From contig CALKIU010000109.1 in NCBI GenBank assembly GCA_937995745.1, positions 1 to 24,193 on the forward strand: a DNA stretch of 24,193 bases, given 5' to 3'. The position numbers and the translations under genes are program-made. The notes beneath the pieces are model-generated. The model saw only the letters and a program-made list of their open reading frames with translations. It did no database searches and was not told the DNA's origin. Shown here piece after piece: positions 7,663 through 14,355 of this stretch. Source of the DNA: an uncultured Bacillaceae bacterium. GTDB taxonomy: Bacteria > Bacillota > Bacilli > Bacillales > Cytobacillaceae. Position 1 is the stretch's first letter. The number at the start of each line of letters is the position of its first letter.

Positions 7663-8613
7663 TTATCCGGCTTTCAGCGGTTTGACCGCCGCTTCCGGAG
7701 TACGTCCGCGGTAATTGATGGCAATGATGCCGGCAGACACAAGAACGATAGCCAGCACAATGTAAATATTCAAGCTTTCTCCGGGGATGAATAACGCCGA
7801 CAAAAGTGCCCCGAACACGGGCGTCATAAACTTGTAAATGCTGATTTCCCCGGCTTTGTTATATTTCAAGAGGGAATACCAAAGGGCGAAAGCCGCGGCT
7901 GACAGAAATGCCGAGTAAATGAGAAGCCCCCATCCGAAAGGTGTAAAGGTCATCGCATTTTCGCCGAGCTGCGGCACACCGACCAGCAACATCAGCACAG
8001 CCCCGATCGTCAACTGCCAGCCTGTCAAGGCGAACGGATGGATGCCTGCGGCCAATTCTTTCGCCATAATCGTGGCGACCGCACTCGTCACCCCCGACAA
8101 AATCATGAATCCCTCGCCCATCCAGTAAAAACTTAACTGAAAATCTTGTCCCCAGTTGGCAACAACGATCCCGGCAAAACCGGCAATCAATCCGAAAAGC
8201 TTTTTCCAGCTTAAGCGGTCATTTTTGTAATAAAAATGAGCCAGAATGACGGCAAAAAACGTTCCGCTTGACGTTAAAATCGAGCCCTGCATACCGGAAA
8301 CGTTGGCCAGGCCGTTATAGAAAAAATAATACTGGAGCGCTGTTTGGATAATTCCCAGCCAGACCAAAACGGAAATATGCTTCCGCTGCACAAATAAAGC
8401 TTTCCGGTTAATCAGAAACATCGGAATCAGAATCATCAGTCCCGCCAATAAAAAACGCATACCGGCAAAAACAATTTTGGCCATCGTATCATCCGGCGCC
8501 ATTTGCAGTTCTTCATAGCTGATTTTCAACACCGGAAATGCGCTTCCCCACAGAAGACAGCTGAACGTGGCAATGGCCAAGACCCACCATTTATTTTGCA
8601 AAATTTTCGCCAA
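7663..8613 (-). CDS. EamA/DMT-family metabolite transporter
   Basis: About 316 residues, highly hydrophobic, with the ten-helix pattern of two EamA repeats: the first opens LAIATFSCLLWGSAFPVLKI (a hallmark WGSAFP motif), the second near MILSGVTSAVATIMAKEL. Members export amino acids, nucleotides or other metabolites across the cytoplasmic membrane; the substrate here is unknown. The longest frame starts at an ATG (8620-8622) directly abutting its only GGAG (8623-8626), a spacing of zero, whereas the TTG at 8611-8613 lies 9 bases from it. I therefore prefer TTG, though ATG at 8622 is the conventional alternative. An operator-like palindrome lies about 220 bases upstream. Confidence 0.88.
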   Translation of the reverse strand: MAKILQNKWWVLAIATFSCLLWGSAFPVLKISYEELQMAPDDTMAKIVFAGMRFLLAGLMILIPMFLINRKALFVQRKHISVLVWLGIIQTALQYYFFYNGLANVSGMQGSILTSSGTFFAVILAHFYYKNDRLSWKKLFGLIAGFAGIVVANWGQDFQLSFYWMGEGFMILSGVTSAVATIMAKELAAGIHPFALTGWQLTIGAVLMLLVGVPQLGENAMTFTPFGWGLLIYSAFLSAAAFALWYSLLKYNKAGEISIYKFMTPVFGALLSALFIPGESLNIYIVLAIVLVSAGIIAINYRGRTPEAAVKPLKAG

Positions 8614-8836
8614 TCTCGTCATCTCCTATGTGTATTTGCTCGTGCTGACATTATTATTCTCTGCGTATGATCGCCGACTTTTGTCTCATCCTTTGCGGAA
8701 AAAGTCGTCTGATTCTATTGTTTCAAAGCGTTTTGACCGTTAAGCGCAGCCATTTGTTTTGCCAAAACAGCCAGGACATATGAAAGCAACAGTTAAAACA
8801 GTCCGCATTTATTCGCGAAAAATATGCAAAACACAA

Positions 8837-8854
8837 TTACAACTATGATTGTAA
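8837..8854. promoter_or_regulatory. Inverted repeat TTACAA-N6-TTGTAA, operator-like
   Basis: TTACAACTATGATTGTAA has perfect 6-base arms. On the minus strand a TTGACC (8869-8864) lies just upstream, so the repeat would cover the -10 region of a possible transporter promoter. This fits a MarR- or MerR-type operator. No regulator gene is nearby. Confidence 0.35.
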
Positions 8855-8926
8855 CAATTGCTCGGTCAAAAATCTATTAAAGCGGCTTGCGGCCCTTTTC
8901 ACACAGGATTTTCTTCTTTTTCCATT

Positions 8927-8984
8927 TTCACATTAATTTCACATTTTTTTAATTTCTTTCAGTGTAAAAAGCTGGTATTATAAT
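8927..8984 (+). promoter_or_regulatory. PhoP-box-like direct repeats followed by a TATAAT -10
   Basis: TTCACA at 8927-8932 and again at 8938-8943 are separated by exactly five bases, as in the Bacillus PhoP box (TTHACA-N5-TTHACA). A weak third hexamer (TTAATT) is in phase at 8949. A TATAAT lies at 8979-8984 and has no good -35. The transcript would run toward the small frame at 9055 and comK. The Pho assignment is inference. Confidence 0.4.
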
Positions 8985-9054
8985 ACTATATCCGAATAAT
9001 AACCCCCGCTCACCTATCCTCATCCCAGATGAAAGGAGAGAAGGAACGGGCCCT

Positions 9055-9174
9055 TTGCAGCGCCTGATTATTTTTGTCCATGTGCTGAAAGCGCTCGCAT
9101 GCATGTTGTTTGACGCCCCGCCCGACACAGCGAAAACCCGCTTAAATCTTACTGTCCTGCCATTATGGCTTTAA
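9055..9174 (+). CDS. Possible small ORF in the comK upstream region
   Basis: A TTG-started frame of 39 codons behind a purine-rich region (AAAGGAGAGAAGGAAC), with AAGGA about 9 bases before the start and a TATAAT promoter about 70 bases upstream. The N-terminal half is hydrophobic (LIIFVHVLKALACMLF). A near-consensus cre site (TGAAAGCGCTCGCA, 9086-9099, 13 of 14 positions) lies inside. I know no homologue. It could equally be an untranslated leader. Confidence 0.3.
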   Translation: MQRLIIFVHVLKALACMLFDAPPDTAKTRLNLTVLPLWL

Positions 9175-9352
9175 AACCTCATTTAAACTTGATTCCGTTT
9201 ATAACACATCTGTACCATACAGGAATTTTGACCCATGTCGATAACAAGGGATTGACAAAAGGAATTGGCTGAATTGAAAGAAGAGAAGGAACATTCGCTT
9301 TTTTATCTTTTCTGCGCGCTTTTCTGAAAAGATATTTAAAGGAGTGTTGTCT

Positions 9353-9964
9353 ATGAAATTAATCAAAAATCATATTATAAAAAAAGAAACCATTCTTTTG
9401 GCAGGGGATTATGCTTTCGACGGGCAACGGTGCACAAGAATCGTGGAAGGCCGGAATGTTTTTCTCATCGCCCAGTCGCCAAAATCGACCATTAACGACT
9501 CTTTAAAATATATTGGTTCAAGCTTGAAAGGAGCGATTGAAAGCGCCAGGTTTCTTTTGGGAATCCGGAAACTTTGTCCCATTATGGTGAATCCCATGAA
9601 TGACGTCTGCCTTTTTCCCCTCCATTCACCGGATTCCGATTATAACATTTGGTTTAATCCGGCGCATATAATCAAAGCGGTCCCGCATAAACATCATTCC
9701 ATCGTTCATTTGTCGAACGGTTACTTTATCGAAGTCGATTTGAAACTGCCTTTGCTCAACACGAGAATACATAATGCCAATCAATTGCGAAGGCTGACCC
9801 GGTTTTACAGCCGGGGAAACTATGATGTGTGCAAGGAACCGGACGAATATTCGCTCCTTACGAGGGAAAAAAACGGCCGGTATAATTTTCACATTCTCGA
9901 AAATGCGGAAAATACGGAGGCTTCACATGGACAAACATCGGTGCAAAATCAGGAGACTGTCTGA
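9353..9964 (+). CDS. comK: ComK-family competence transcription factor
   Basis: ComK is the master activator of competence genes in Bacillus and binds AAAA-N5-TTTT boxes. This 203-residue protein shows the family core: YIGSSLKGAIESAR (about 53-66), CPIMVNP (75-81), CLFPLHSP (86-93), an IW near 99-100, and VHLSNG (118-123) followed by a QLRRL segment. The ATG at 9353 has AAAGGAG 8 bases upstream; GTG at 9344 overlaps that site. The MecA-recognition motif FMLYPK of B. subtilis ComK aligns with YSLLTR here, and a divergent tail of about 20 residues follows. This may mark a paralogue (ComK2-like) or altered turnover. No perfect K-box pair is visible upstream; half matches are AAAACCTCATTTA (9173-9185) and AAAAGATATTTAA (9327-9339). 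Confidence 0.85.
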   Translation: MKLIKNHIIKKETILLAGDYAFDGQRCTRIVEGRNVFLIAQSPKSTINDSLKYIGSSLKGAIESARFLLGIRKLCPIMVNPMNDVCLFPLHSPDSDYNIWFNPAHIIKAVPHKHHSIVHLSNGYFIEVDLKLPLLNTRIHNANQLRRLTRFYSRGNYDVCKEPDEYSLLTREKNGRYNFHILENAENTEASHGQTSVQNQETV

Positions 9965-10131
9965 CGTTGTCTAAAAATGTATTTCCGGGGGAATCTGGGG
10001 AAGAACTGTGTTTTTCCGCACACCCTGCCGGAAGCGTCCGATGATGCTTAATTTCCATTCAAACGCGGCCGGTGGGTTTCAACGGCATAAGGCCATTTCA
10101 GGACTGATGCATATTTTATACTTTCCTGCAG

Positions 10132-10174
10132 AAAAAACAAACTCCTTGGCAGAATGGAATCTGCTAAGGAGTTT
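10132..10174 (-). terminator. Terminator of the thioesterase gene, possibly bidirectional
   Basis: A 14-base stem (10139-10152 with 10161-10174, one G:T wobble) has an 8-base loop. On the minus strand it is followed by GTTTTTTC, a good T tract. The plus-strand tail (TTTATTGTT) is weak, so it may serve comK only poorly. Confidence 0.75.
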
Positions 10175-10187
10175 ATTGTTGCGGCCA

Positions 10188-10628
10188 TTAAGGCTTCTTT
10201 TTTTCAAAACGGTAAAACGTTCCCGTCGTTTTGCAAAGAAGTTCTCCTTTTTCATTCCTCACTTCCGACTCCATAAAGCAAACCTTGTGCCCTTCCTTTA
10301 TATACCGTCCGGTGGCGACAAGTTTTCCGGAGGCCGTGGCTTTAAAAAAAGAAGTTTTTAATTCCAGCGAAATGTAAGGCGCATCTTTTAAACGGAAGTT
10401 CAAATGGCCCATGGATGTATCGGCAAGAAAGGTCAAAATGCCCCCGTGGACAATGCCGCTCGGATTGAGCATGAGGTCCGTCACCGGACAGGACACCGTG
10501 CATGTCCGCGCCTCGTCATCATATTCAAATTCAAAATTCAGCAATTTAAACATAAAAATGTTTTCCGGTTTCAGTTGAAACGTATCAAAAGCATACTCAG
10601 CGCGCTTCATAAACTCCTGCTTATCCAC
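10188..10628 (-). CDS. PaaI-type hotdog-fold thioesterase
   Basis: About 146 residues with a single hotdog domain. The motif NPSGIVHGGILTFLADTSMG is the classic PaaI/YbgC-like signature, in which the HGG segment and the acidic residue of the following helix form the active site. Members hydrolyse acyl-CoA thioesters, often phenylacetyl-type or medium-chain; the substrate here is not predictable. The longest frame starts at a GTG at 10646. I prefer the GTG at 10628 because a GGTGGGGTG site lies about 7 bases before it, but the region has several GTG codons and the start is uncertain. The gene is monocistronic, with its own terminator. Confidence 0.8.
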   Translation of the reverse strand: MDKQEFMKRAEYAFDTFQLKPENIFMFKLLNFEFEYDDEARTCTVSCPVTDLMLNPSGIVHGGILTFLADTSMGHLNFRLKDAPYISLELKTSFFKATASGKLVATGRYIKEGHKVCFMESEVRNEKGELLCKTTGTFYRFEKKKP

Positions 10629-10712
10629 CTGCTCACACCCCACCACAGAAGAGTTTTTCTACATCTTACCACAAATCCATACGAATTTTCAGACTTTGCA
10701 ACAAATTTCAAC

Positions 10713-10737
10713 GGTGCCTGGCACCATATGATAAAAT
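10713..10737 (+). promoter_or_regulatory. GGTGCC-T-GGCACC palindrome overlapping an extended -10
   Basis: A perfect 13-base palindrome (10713-10725) is followed by TG-A-TAAAAT (10729-10737), an extended -10 pointing toward rtcB about 210 bases away. From memory, GGTGCCNGGCACC-like palindromes occur repeatedly in Bacillaceae intergenic DNA, so it may be a dispersed element rather than a specific operator. The remaining leader to 10948 shows no gene. Confidence 0.4.
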
Positions 10738-10948
10738 CATAGATAGTACACTGTCACGATTTCTGTCCGTACGATGTTGGTAAAATTTATCAATAATTGC
10801 ATTAATTATAAAAAATTTCAATACAAAGCATTGTGTTTCGAGCAAAAATATTGGCACTTTGAACCGGAATGGACCGGCGATTTTTCCATATAAAATGACA
10901 ACTGTGTCTGGCAGAAAAGAAATCTCTGTCAGAAAGGAGGAAGTTTCT

Positions 10949-12136
10949 TTGTTCATTGTGAAAGGAAAATATAATGAGGCGAAAATTTTTGCCGACTGGA
11001 TTGACGACAACGCCCTGAAACAGATAAAAGAACTTTGCAACCAGGAATTTGTCAAAGGGTCGAGAATCCGGATCATGCCCGATGCCCATGCGGGAGTAGG
11101 CTGCACGGTCGGAACGACGATGACCATCACGGATAAAGTTGTCCCCAATCTTGTCGGTGTCGATATCGGCTGCGGAATGGAAGTCACTTTTATTAAGAAG
11201 GACAAAAGCGAAATTGATTTTGACCGGCTTGACCGGGTCATCCGGAAATATATCCCGAGCGGCTTTGCCATTCGAAGCACGCCCCACGAATATGTACGCC
11301 ATGTCAACTTGGACGCGATAAAAGCCCCTTTTGACCGGGACAGGGCGGAAAAGAGCATCGGCACGCTGGGAGGGGGAAACCATTTTATCGAGTTAAATGA
11401 AGTGGAGCCGGGAATGGTCGCCCTCGTCATTCATTCAGGATCCCGGCATCTCGGCAAGCAAATTGCCGAGTATTATCAGGATCTGGCATATATATCATTG
11501 TTGGATATGAAAGAAAAACGGGAAAGAATCATCGCCGAACTGAAAGCCGGGGGCCGGGAAAAAGAGATCCGCGAAGTCCTCCAAAAGATGAAAACGCCGG
11601 ATGTGCCGAAGGATCTGGCCTATCTGGAAGGAGAAACCTTCAAAGCCTACATGCACGACATGAAGATTGCCCAGCGCTTTGCTTTTTTCAACCGCAAAGC
11701 GATGACCGATGTCATATTGGAACATATGGGCTGGACAGCACATAGAAGCTTTACAACGATCCACAACTACATTGACATGGAGCATATGATTTTGCGCAAA
11801 GGCGCCATCTCGGCGCAAAAAGGGGAAGAAGTGATCATTCCCATGAACATGAGGGACGGAAGCATTATCGCCGTCGGCAAAGGAAATCCCGACTGGAACT
11901 ATTCCGGTCCCCACGGTGCGGGACGGATCATGAGCCGCGCCCAAGCCAGGAAAACCATTAAACTCAATGAATTTCAAAAATCGATGAAGGGCATTTACAC
12001 CACATCGATCAACAAAAGAACCCTCGATGAAGCCCCGATGGCCTACAAACCAATGGATGAAATCATCAGGCACACGAAAGACACCATCGAAATTAAACAA
12101 ATTATCAAACCGATCTATAACTTCAAAGCAAATTGA
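10949..12136 (+). CDS. rtcB: RtcB-family RNA ligase
   Basis: RtcB joins RNA 2',3'-cyclic phosphate or 3'-phosphate ends to 5'-OH ends using GTP and Mn2+. The 395-residue protein has the metal-site motifs PDAHAG (D45, H47) and VGVDIGCGM (D72, C75), LGGGNHFIEL, HSGSRHLG, and near the C-terminus GPHGAGR, whose His (about H322) corresponds to the guanylated histidine. The TTG at 10949 is chosen because a strong AAGGAGG lies 8 bases upstream; the longer in-frame start at 10859 lacks one. No archease, RtcA, RtcR or toxin gene is adjacent, so the role (tRNA or rRNA repair after damage) is inferred. This length is on the short side and fits the bacterial RtcB-like branch. Confidence 0.9.
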   Translation: MFIVKGKYNEAKIFADWIDDNALKQIKELCNQEFVKGSRIRIMPDAHAGVGCTVGTTMTITDKVVPNLVGVDIGCGMEVTFIKKDKSEIDFDRLDRVIRKYIPSGFAIRSTPHEYVRHVNLDAIKAPFDRDRAEKSIGTLGGGNHFIELNEVEPGMVALVIHSGSRHLGKQIAEYYQDLAYISLLDMKEKRERIIAELKAGGREKEIREVLQKMKTPDVPKDLAYLEGETFKAYMHDMKIAQRFAFFNRKAMTDVILEHMGWTAHRSFTTIHNYIDMEHMILRKGAISAQKGEEVIIPMNMRDGSIIAVGKGNPDWNYSGPHGAGRIMSRAQARKTIKLNEFQKSMKGIYTTSINKRTLDEAPMAYKPMDEIIRHTKDTIEIKQIIKPIYNFKAN

Positions 12137-12233
12137 TAAATCCGTCGGGCCTTGCCAAAACGCCGGGCACGTTCAAGAAATCCCGGTGTTTGTTGGAAAA
12201 CTGCCTGCCAATCTTGGAAAAGCGGAAAACGAA

Positions 12234-12260
12234 CCCCCGGTCGAGGGGGCTTTTATTTTC
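12234..12260 (+). terminator. Rho-independent terminator after rtcB
   Basis: CCCCC (12234-12238) and GGGGG (12245-12249) flank a 6-base loop, followed by CTTTTATTTTC. It lies about 100 bases past the stop. Confidence 0.75.
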
Positions 12261-12265
12261 TTGGG

Positions 12266-12390
12266 CAGACAGCCGGCAACCTATCAGGTTTGATGGTTGC
12301 CGTAATGGCGATTCCCCTCGGAATGGCGTTTGCCATTGCATCGGGGTAAAGCAGAAGGCTGCAATGCAGCAATCTAGTACAATCAACTTC
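12266..12390 (+). pseudogene. Decayed fragment of a SulP-family anion permease
   Basis: In one frame (12266-12346) the translation contains VAVMAIPLGMAFAIASG, which matches the first conserved transmembrane segment of SulP permeases (pattern AGLxVgivAiPLaMAFAIASGv). A TAA then interrupts. If one base is restored just after the last Gly codon, the frame continues V-K-Q-K-A-A-M, which lines up with the family's V-K-P-E-A-G-L. There is no start codon with a ribosome site, and no later permease sequence follows. It therefore looks like a short relic left by deletion. Confidence 0.5.
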
Positions 12391-12424
12391 CCGTTCGCAT
12401 CTTCAAAATTGTGAACACGAACTC

Positions 12425-12463
12425 AATAAAAAACAGCACCTGCCAGTTTAGCGACAGGCGCTG
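12425..12463 (-). terminator. Terminator of the cheW-containing operon
   Basis: On the minus strand CAGCGCCTG pairs with CAGGTGCTG (9 bases, one wobble; 12455-12463 with 12434-12442), followed by TTTTTTATT. It lies about 65 bases after the cheW stop. Confidence 0.8.
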
Positions 12464-12474
12464 CGCAAAATTCT

Positions 12475-12501
12475 GGGACACCTTTCCTGTCCCCCTGTCC
12501 C
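12475..12501 (+). repeat. GGGACA/TGTCCC intergenic repeat, copy 1
   Basis: GGGACA-N7-TGTCCC followed two bases later by another TGTCCC. The same arrangement and spacing occur at 24127-24153. It lies between the cheW stop and its terminator, so it is transcribed. Confidence 0.55.
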
Positions 12502-12526
12502 GACGATGTCCTTGTTCCGGTGATGT

Positions 12527-13009
12527 TTAGAGGGTTTGTTCCAGCACTTGTTCGACGTTGACGGAGAGGATTTCGTCATTTTCAAATAGTTTGTCGGCAT
12601 CAAGGACGATGACAAAGTGGTCTTGTCCTTTGACAATGCTGGAGAAATAGGTTTCCCTGCCAAAAGTCAAATTTTGTATATCTTTGATGTCTTCCTCATC
12701 CGGTTTGCGGATATCGGTTACTTCATCGACGACGACGCCGAGGTCTTTTCCTTCCAAGTTCATAATAATAAGTTTTGTATCCTCATTGATCGTCGTACTT
12801 TCAAAACCAAGCTTCCGCTTCAAATCGATGATCGGATAAATCTGCTCCCGGATGTTTGTTACCCCAAGAACGGCTTCAGAAAAGGATGGAATGGGGGTAA
12901 TCCGGATCGAATCGGCCTTGTGAATGCCGTTGACATGCTTTATATCCAAGCCATAATAATTCTCATTGATCAAAAACTCGATAATTTGGAAGTTTTTCAC
13001 CGCGTTCAC
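12527..13009 (-). CDS. cheW: CheW-like chemotaxis coupling protein
   Basis: 160 residues forming one CheW domain: the opening FQIIEFLINENYYGLDIKHV, the central VLGVTNIREQIYPIIDLKRKLG (about 68-89), and LGVVVDEVTDIRKPDE (about 110-125). CheW links chemoreceptor tips to the CheA kinase in the cytoplasm. The gene lies 7 bases downstream of a soluble chemoreceptor gene, so the two are almost surely co-transcribed and likely form a dedicated receptor-coupler pair. The start is a GTG at 13009. A second GTG three codons later has a slightly better GGGTG site, so the start is uncertain by three residues. No CheA or flagellar genes are in the window. Confidence 0.88.
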   Translation of the reverse strand: MNAVKNFQIIEFLINENYYGLDIKHVNGIHKADSIRITPIPSFSEAVLGVTNIREQIYPIIDLKRKLGFESTTINEDTKLIIMNLEGKDLGVVVDEVTDIRKPDEEDIKDIQNLTFGRETYFSSIVKGQDHFVIVLDADKLFENDEILSVNVEQVLEQTL

Positions 13010-13016
13010 CCATTTC

Positions 13017-14069
13017 TTAATACTCGGATGCCAGTTTTTTCAATTCATCGACCATTTCCACAATATACTCTGTAAACGCCACCAATTCTTTAATGGCCAA
13101 CTCCTGCTGTTCCGTTGTCATCAAAGTCGAATGGCTCATCTCTGAAGTCTTTGACATGGAATTAATGATTTGCGAAGTGAAATCCTTGATTTTGCTGACC
13201 GTATTTTTTGAATCACTGGACAGTTTGCGGATTTCTTCCGCCACAACGCCGAAACCGAGTCCGTACTCCCCGGCCTTGGCCGCTTCGATCGCCGCGTTCA
13301 AACCTAAAAGTCTTGTCTCATCGGCGATATCTTTAATAAATTCTGTTACATCATTAATTTGTTGCGAAATCTCTTCCACATTCTGTATTTCCTTGTTTAA
13401 CACATTTTGATTGGCCGTGACCTCTGAAGCGGATGCCGTCAACTCTTCAATGGTGGCCATCATTTGCATCACTTTGTCATGGAGCTCCTCCGTGGCTTTG
13501 GAAAGTATGTGCCGCTGATAACAAATGCGGGAAATTTCTCCCGTGACAATGTAAAGCAATTCCGCGGCCGCATGGACCTGTTCCTCGGGAACAATTTTCA
13601 CCTTTTTCAATGCTTCCACATATTCATCCGGATCCACGCCGATTTCCTCGGCAATTTTTCTGTATTTATCGTAATCTTCCGGCGGGGCGGTGAGGATTTG
13701 GCCGCCGAGAAAAGAACCTATCCTTCTATTGTTCAACATGATTGGGGCAGCAAAATCCATCAGGCCGTTTTCGCAAAAATAAACAGCCGGCCTCCCGGTC
13801 CGCTCGCTTTCTTCCCCGCCGTAGGCGTCACTTTTCATGCACCGTTTCGCGCCTTCCGGACAACCCCGGTTCAATTTGGCGCAAAAATCCGTAAAGTTTG
13901 TCCCTTCCGTGATCGGTTCTCCGTTTTCATCAGAAATAATCGAAGCCACACCGACAGCGTTTGAAAAAGCGTCTTGGAATTTCTTCAAAAAATCCACACT
14001 AATCAGATCAGTAATTTTCAAGTTTTCCTCTTCAATGCCTGCCCATTTGCCGTTTGAATAATGTTCCAT
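13017..14069 (-). CDS. Soluble chemoreceptor with PocR ligand-binding domain and MCP signalling domain
   Basis: 350 residues with no transmembrane segment or HAMP domain, so cytosolic. Residues about 20-185 match the PocR sensor domain (SVDFLKKFQDAFSNAVGVAS, TDFCAKLNRGCPEGAKRCMKSD, FCENGLMDFAAPI, GGQ), with cysteines at 63, 70, 77 and 99 that could bind a metal, heme or other ligand. Residues about 195-345 are a short MCP hairpin whose tip DETRLLGLNAAIEAAKAGEYG...FGVVAEEIRKLS (about 250-284) is the highly conserved CheA/CheW contact region. B. subtilis YfmS-type soluble receptors are the nearest comparison in size. The ATG at 14069 has a GGGAGGAG site upstream. A SigD promoter lies about 40-60 bases upstream. 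The sensed signal is unknown. Confidence 0.85.
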   Translation of the reverse strand: MEHYSNGKWAGIEEENLKITDLISVDFLKKFQDAFSNAVGVASIISDENGEPITEGTNFTDFCAKLNRGCPEGAKRCMKSDAYGGEESERTGRPAVYFCENGLMDFAAPIMLNNRRIGSFLGGQILTAPPEDYDKYRKIAEEIGVDPDEYVEALKKVKIVPEEQVHAAAELLYIVTGEISRICYQRHILSKATEELHDKVMQMMATIEELTASASEVTANQNVLNKEIQNVEEISQQINDVTEFIKDIADETRLLGLNAAIEAAKAGEYGLGFGVVAEEIRKLSSDSKNTVSKIKDFTSQIINSMSKTSEMSHSTLMTTEQQELAIKELVAFTEYIVEMVDELKKLASEY

Positions 14070-14105
14070 TCCATGACTCCTCCCTATTTGATGTCCTTAT
14101 CCGTT

Positions 14106-14132
14106 ATATCGGAAAAATAATCTCTTGCTTTA
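14106..14132 (-). promoter_or_regulatory. SigD (flagellar sigma) promoter for the receptor-cheW operon
   Basis: Read on the minus strand: TAAA (14132-14129), exactly 15 bases, then TCCGATAT (14113-14106). The B. subtilis SigD consensus is TAAA-N15-GCCGATAT, so only one base differs. Transcription would begin about 30 bases before the receptor start. Function as a SigD promoter is inferred from this fit and the chemotaxis genes behind it. Confidence 0.75.
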
Positions 14133-14175
14133 CCGCAAAAGCTGGAAAATAATAAACATTTCCCAGCTTTTGCGG
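14133..14175. repeat. Perfect 13-base inverted repeat abutting the SigD -35
   Basis: CCGCAAAAGCTGG (14133-14145) and CCAGCTTTTGCGG (14163-14175) are perfect complements around a 17-base A/T-rich spacer. The left arm touches the -35 TAAA. There is no T run on either strand, so a terminator role is doubtful. Confidence 0.5.
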
Positions 14176-14297
14176 CGCGACATTTTCGGGGGCACCCTCT
14201 TTTCCGGCTATTCCCTCCTTGTTCTGTGTAACGGTACGTTTTTCCCGAATCCGCATCATCAAGAAAACGGGAAAAGGCGCACGGTTACTCCCGCCGC

Positions 14298-14343
14298 AAA
14301 AAGAAAAAAGGACAGTTCCCCGGCTGCCTTCCGGGTTCTGTCC
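14298..14343 (-). terminator. Rho-independent terminator of the Wadjet operon
   Basis: On the minus strand GGACAG-AA-CCCGG pairs with CCGGG-GAA-CTGTCC over a short loop, followed by TTTTTTCTTTTT. It starts 13 bases beyond the jetC stop. Confidence 0.9.
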
Positions 14344-14355
14344 CTGATTTTCCAT

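Noticed and set aside
14104..14355. 83-codon minus-strand frame directly after jetC
   Set aside because: It would have to read through the operon terminator and the large inverted repeat, and it ends in the SigD promoter.
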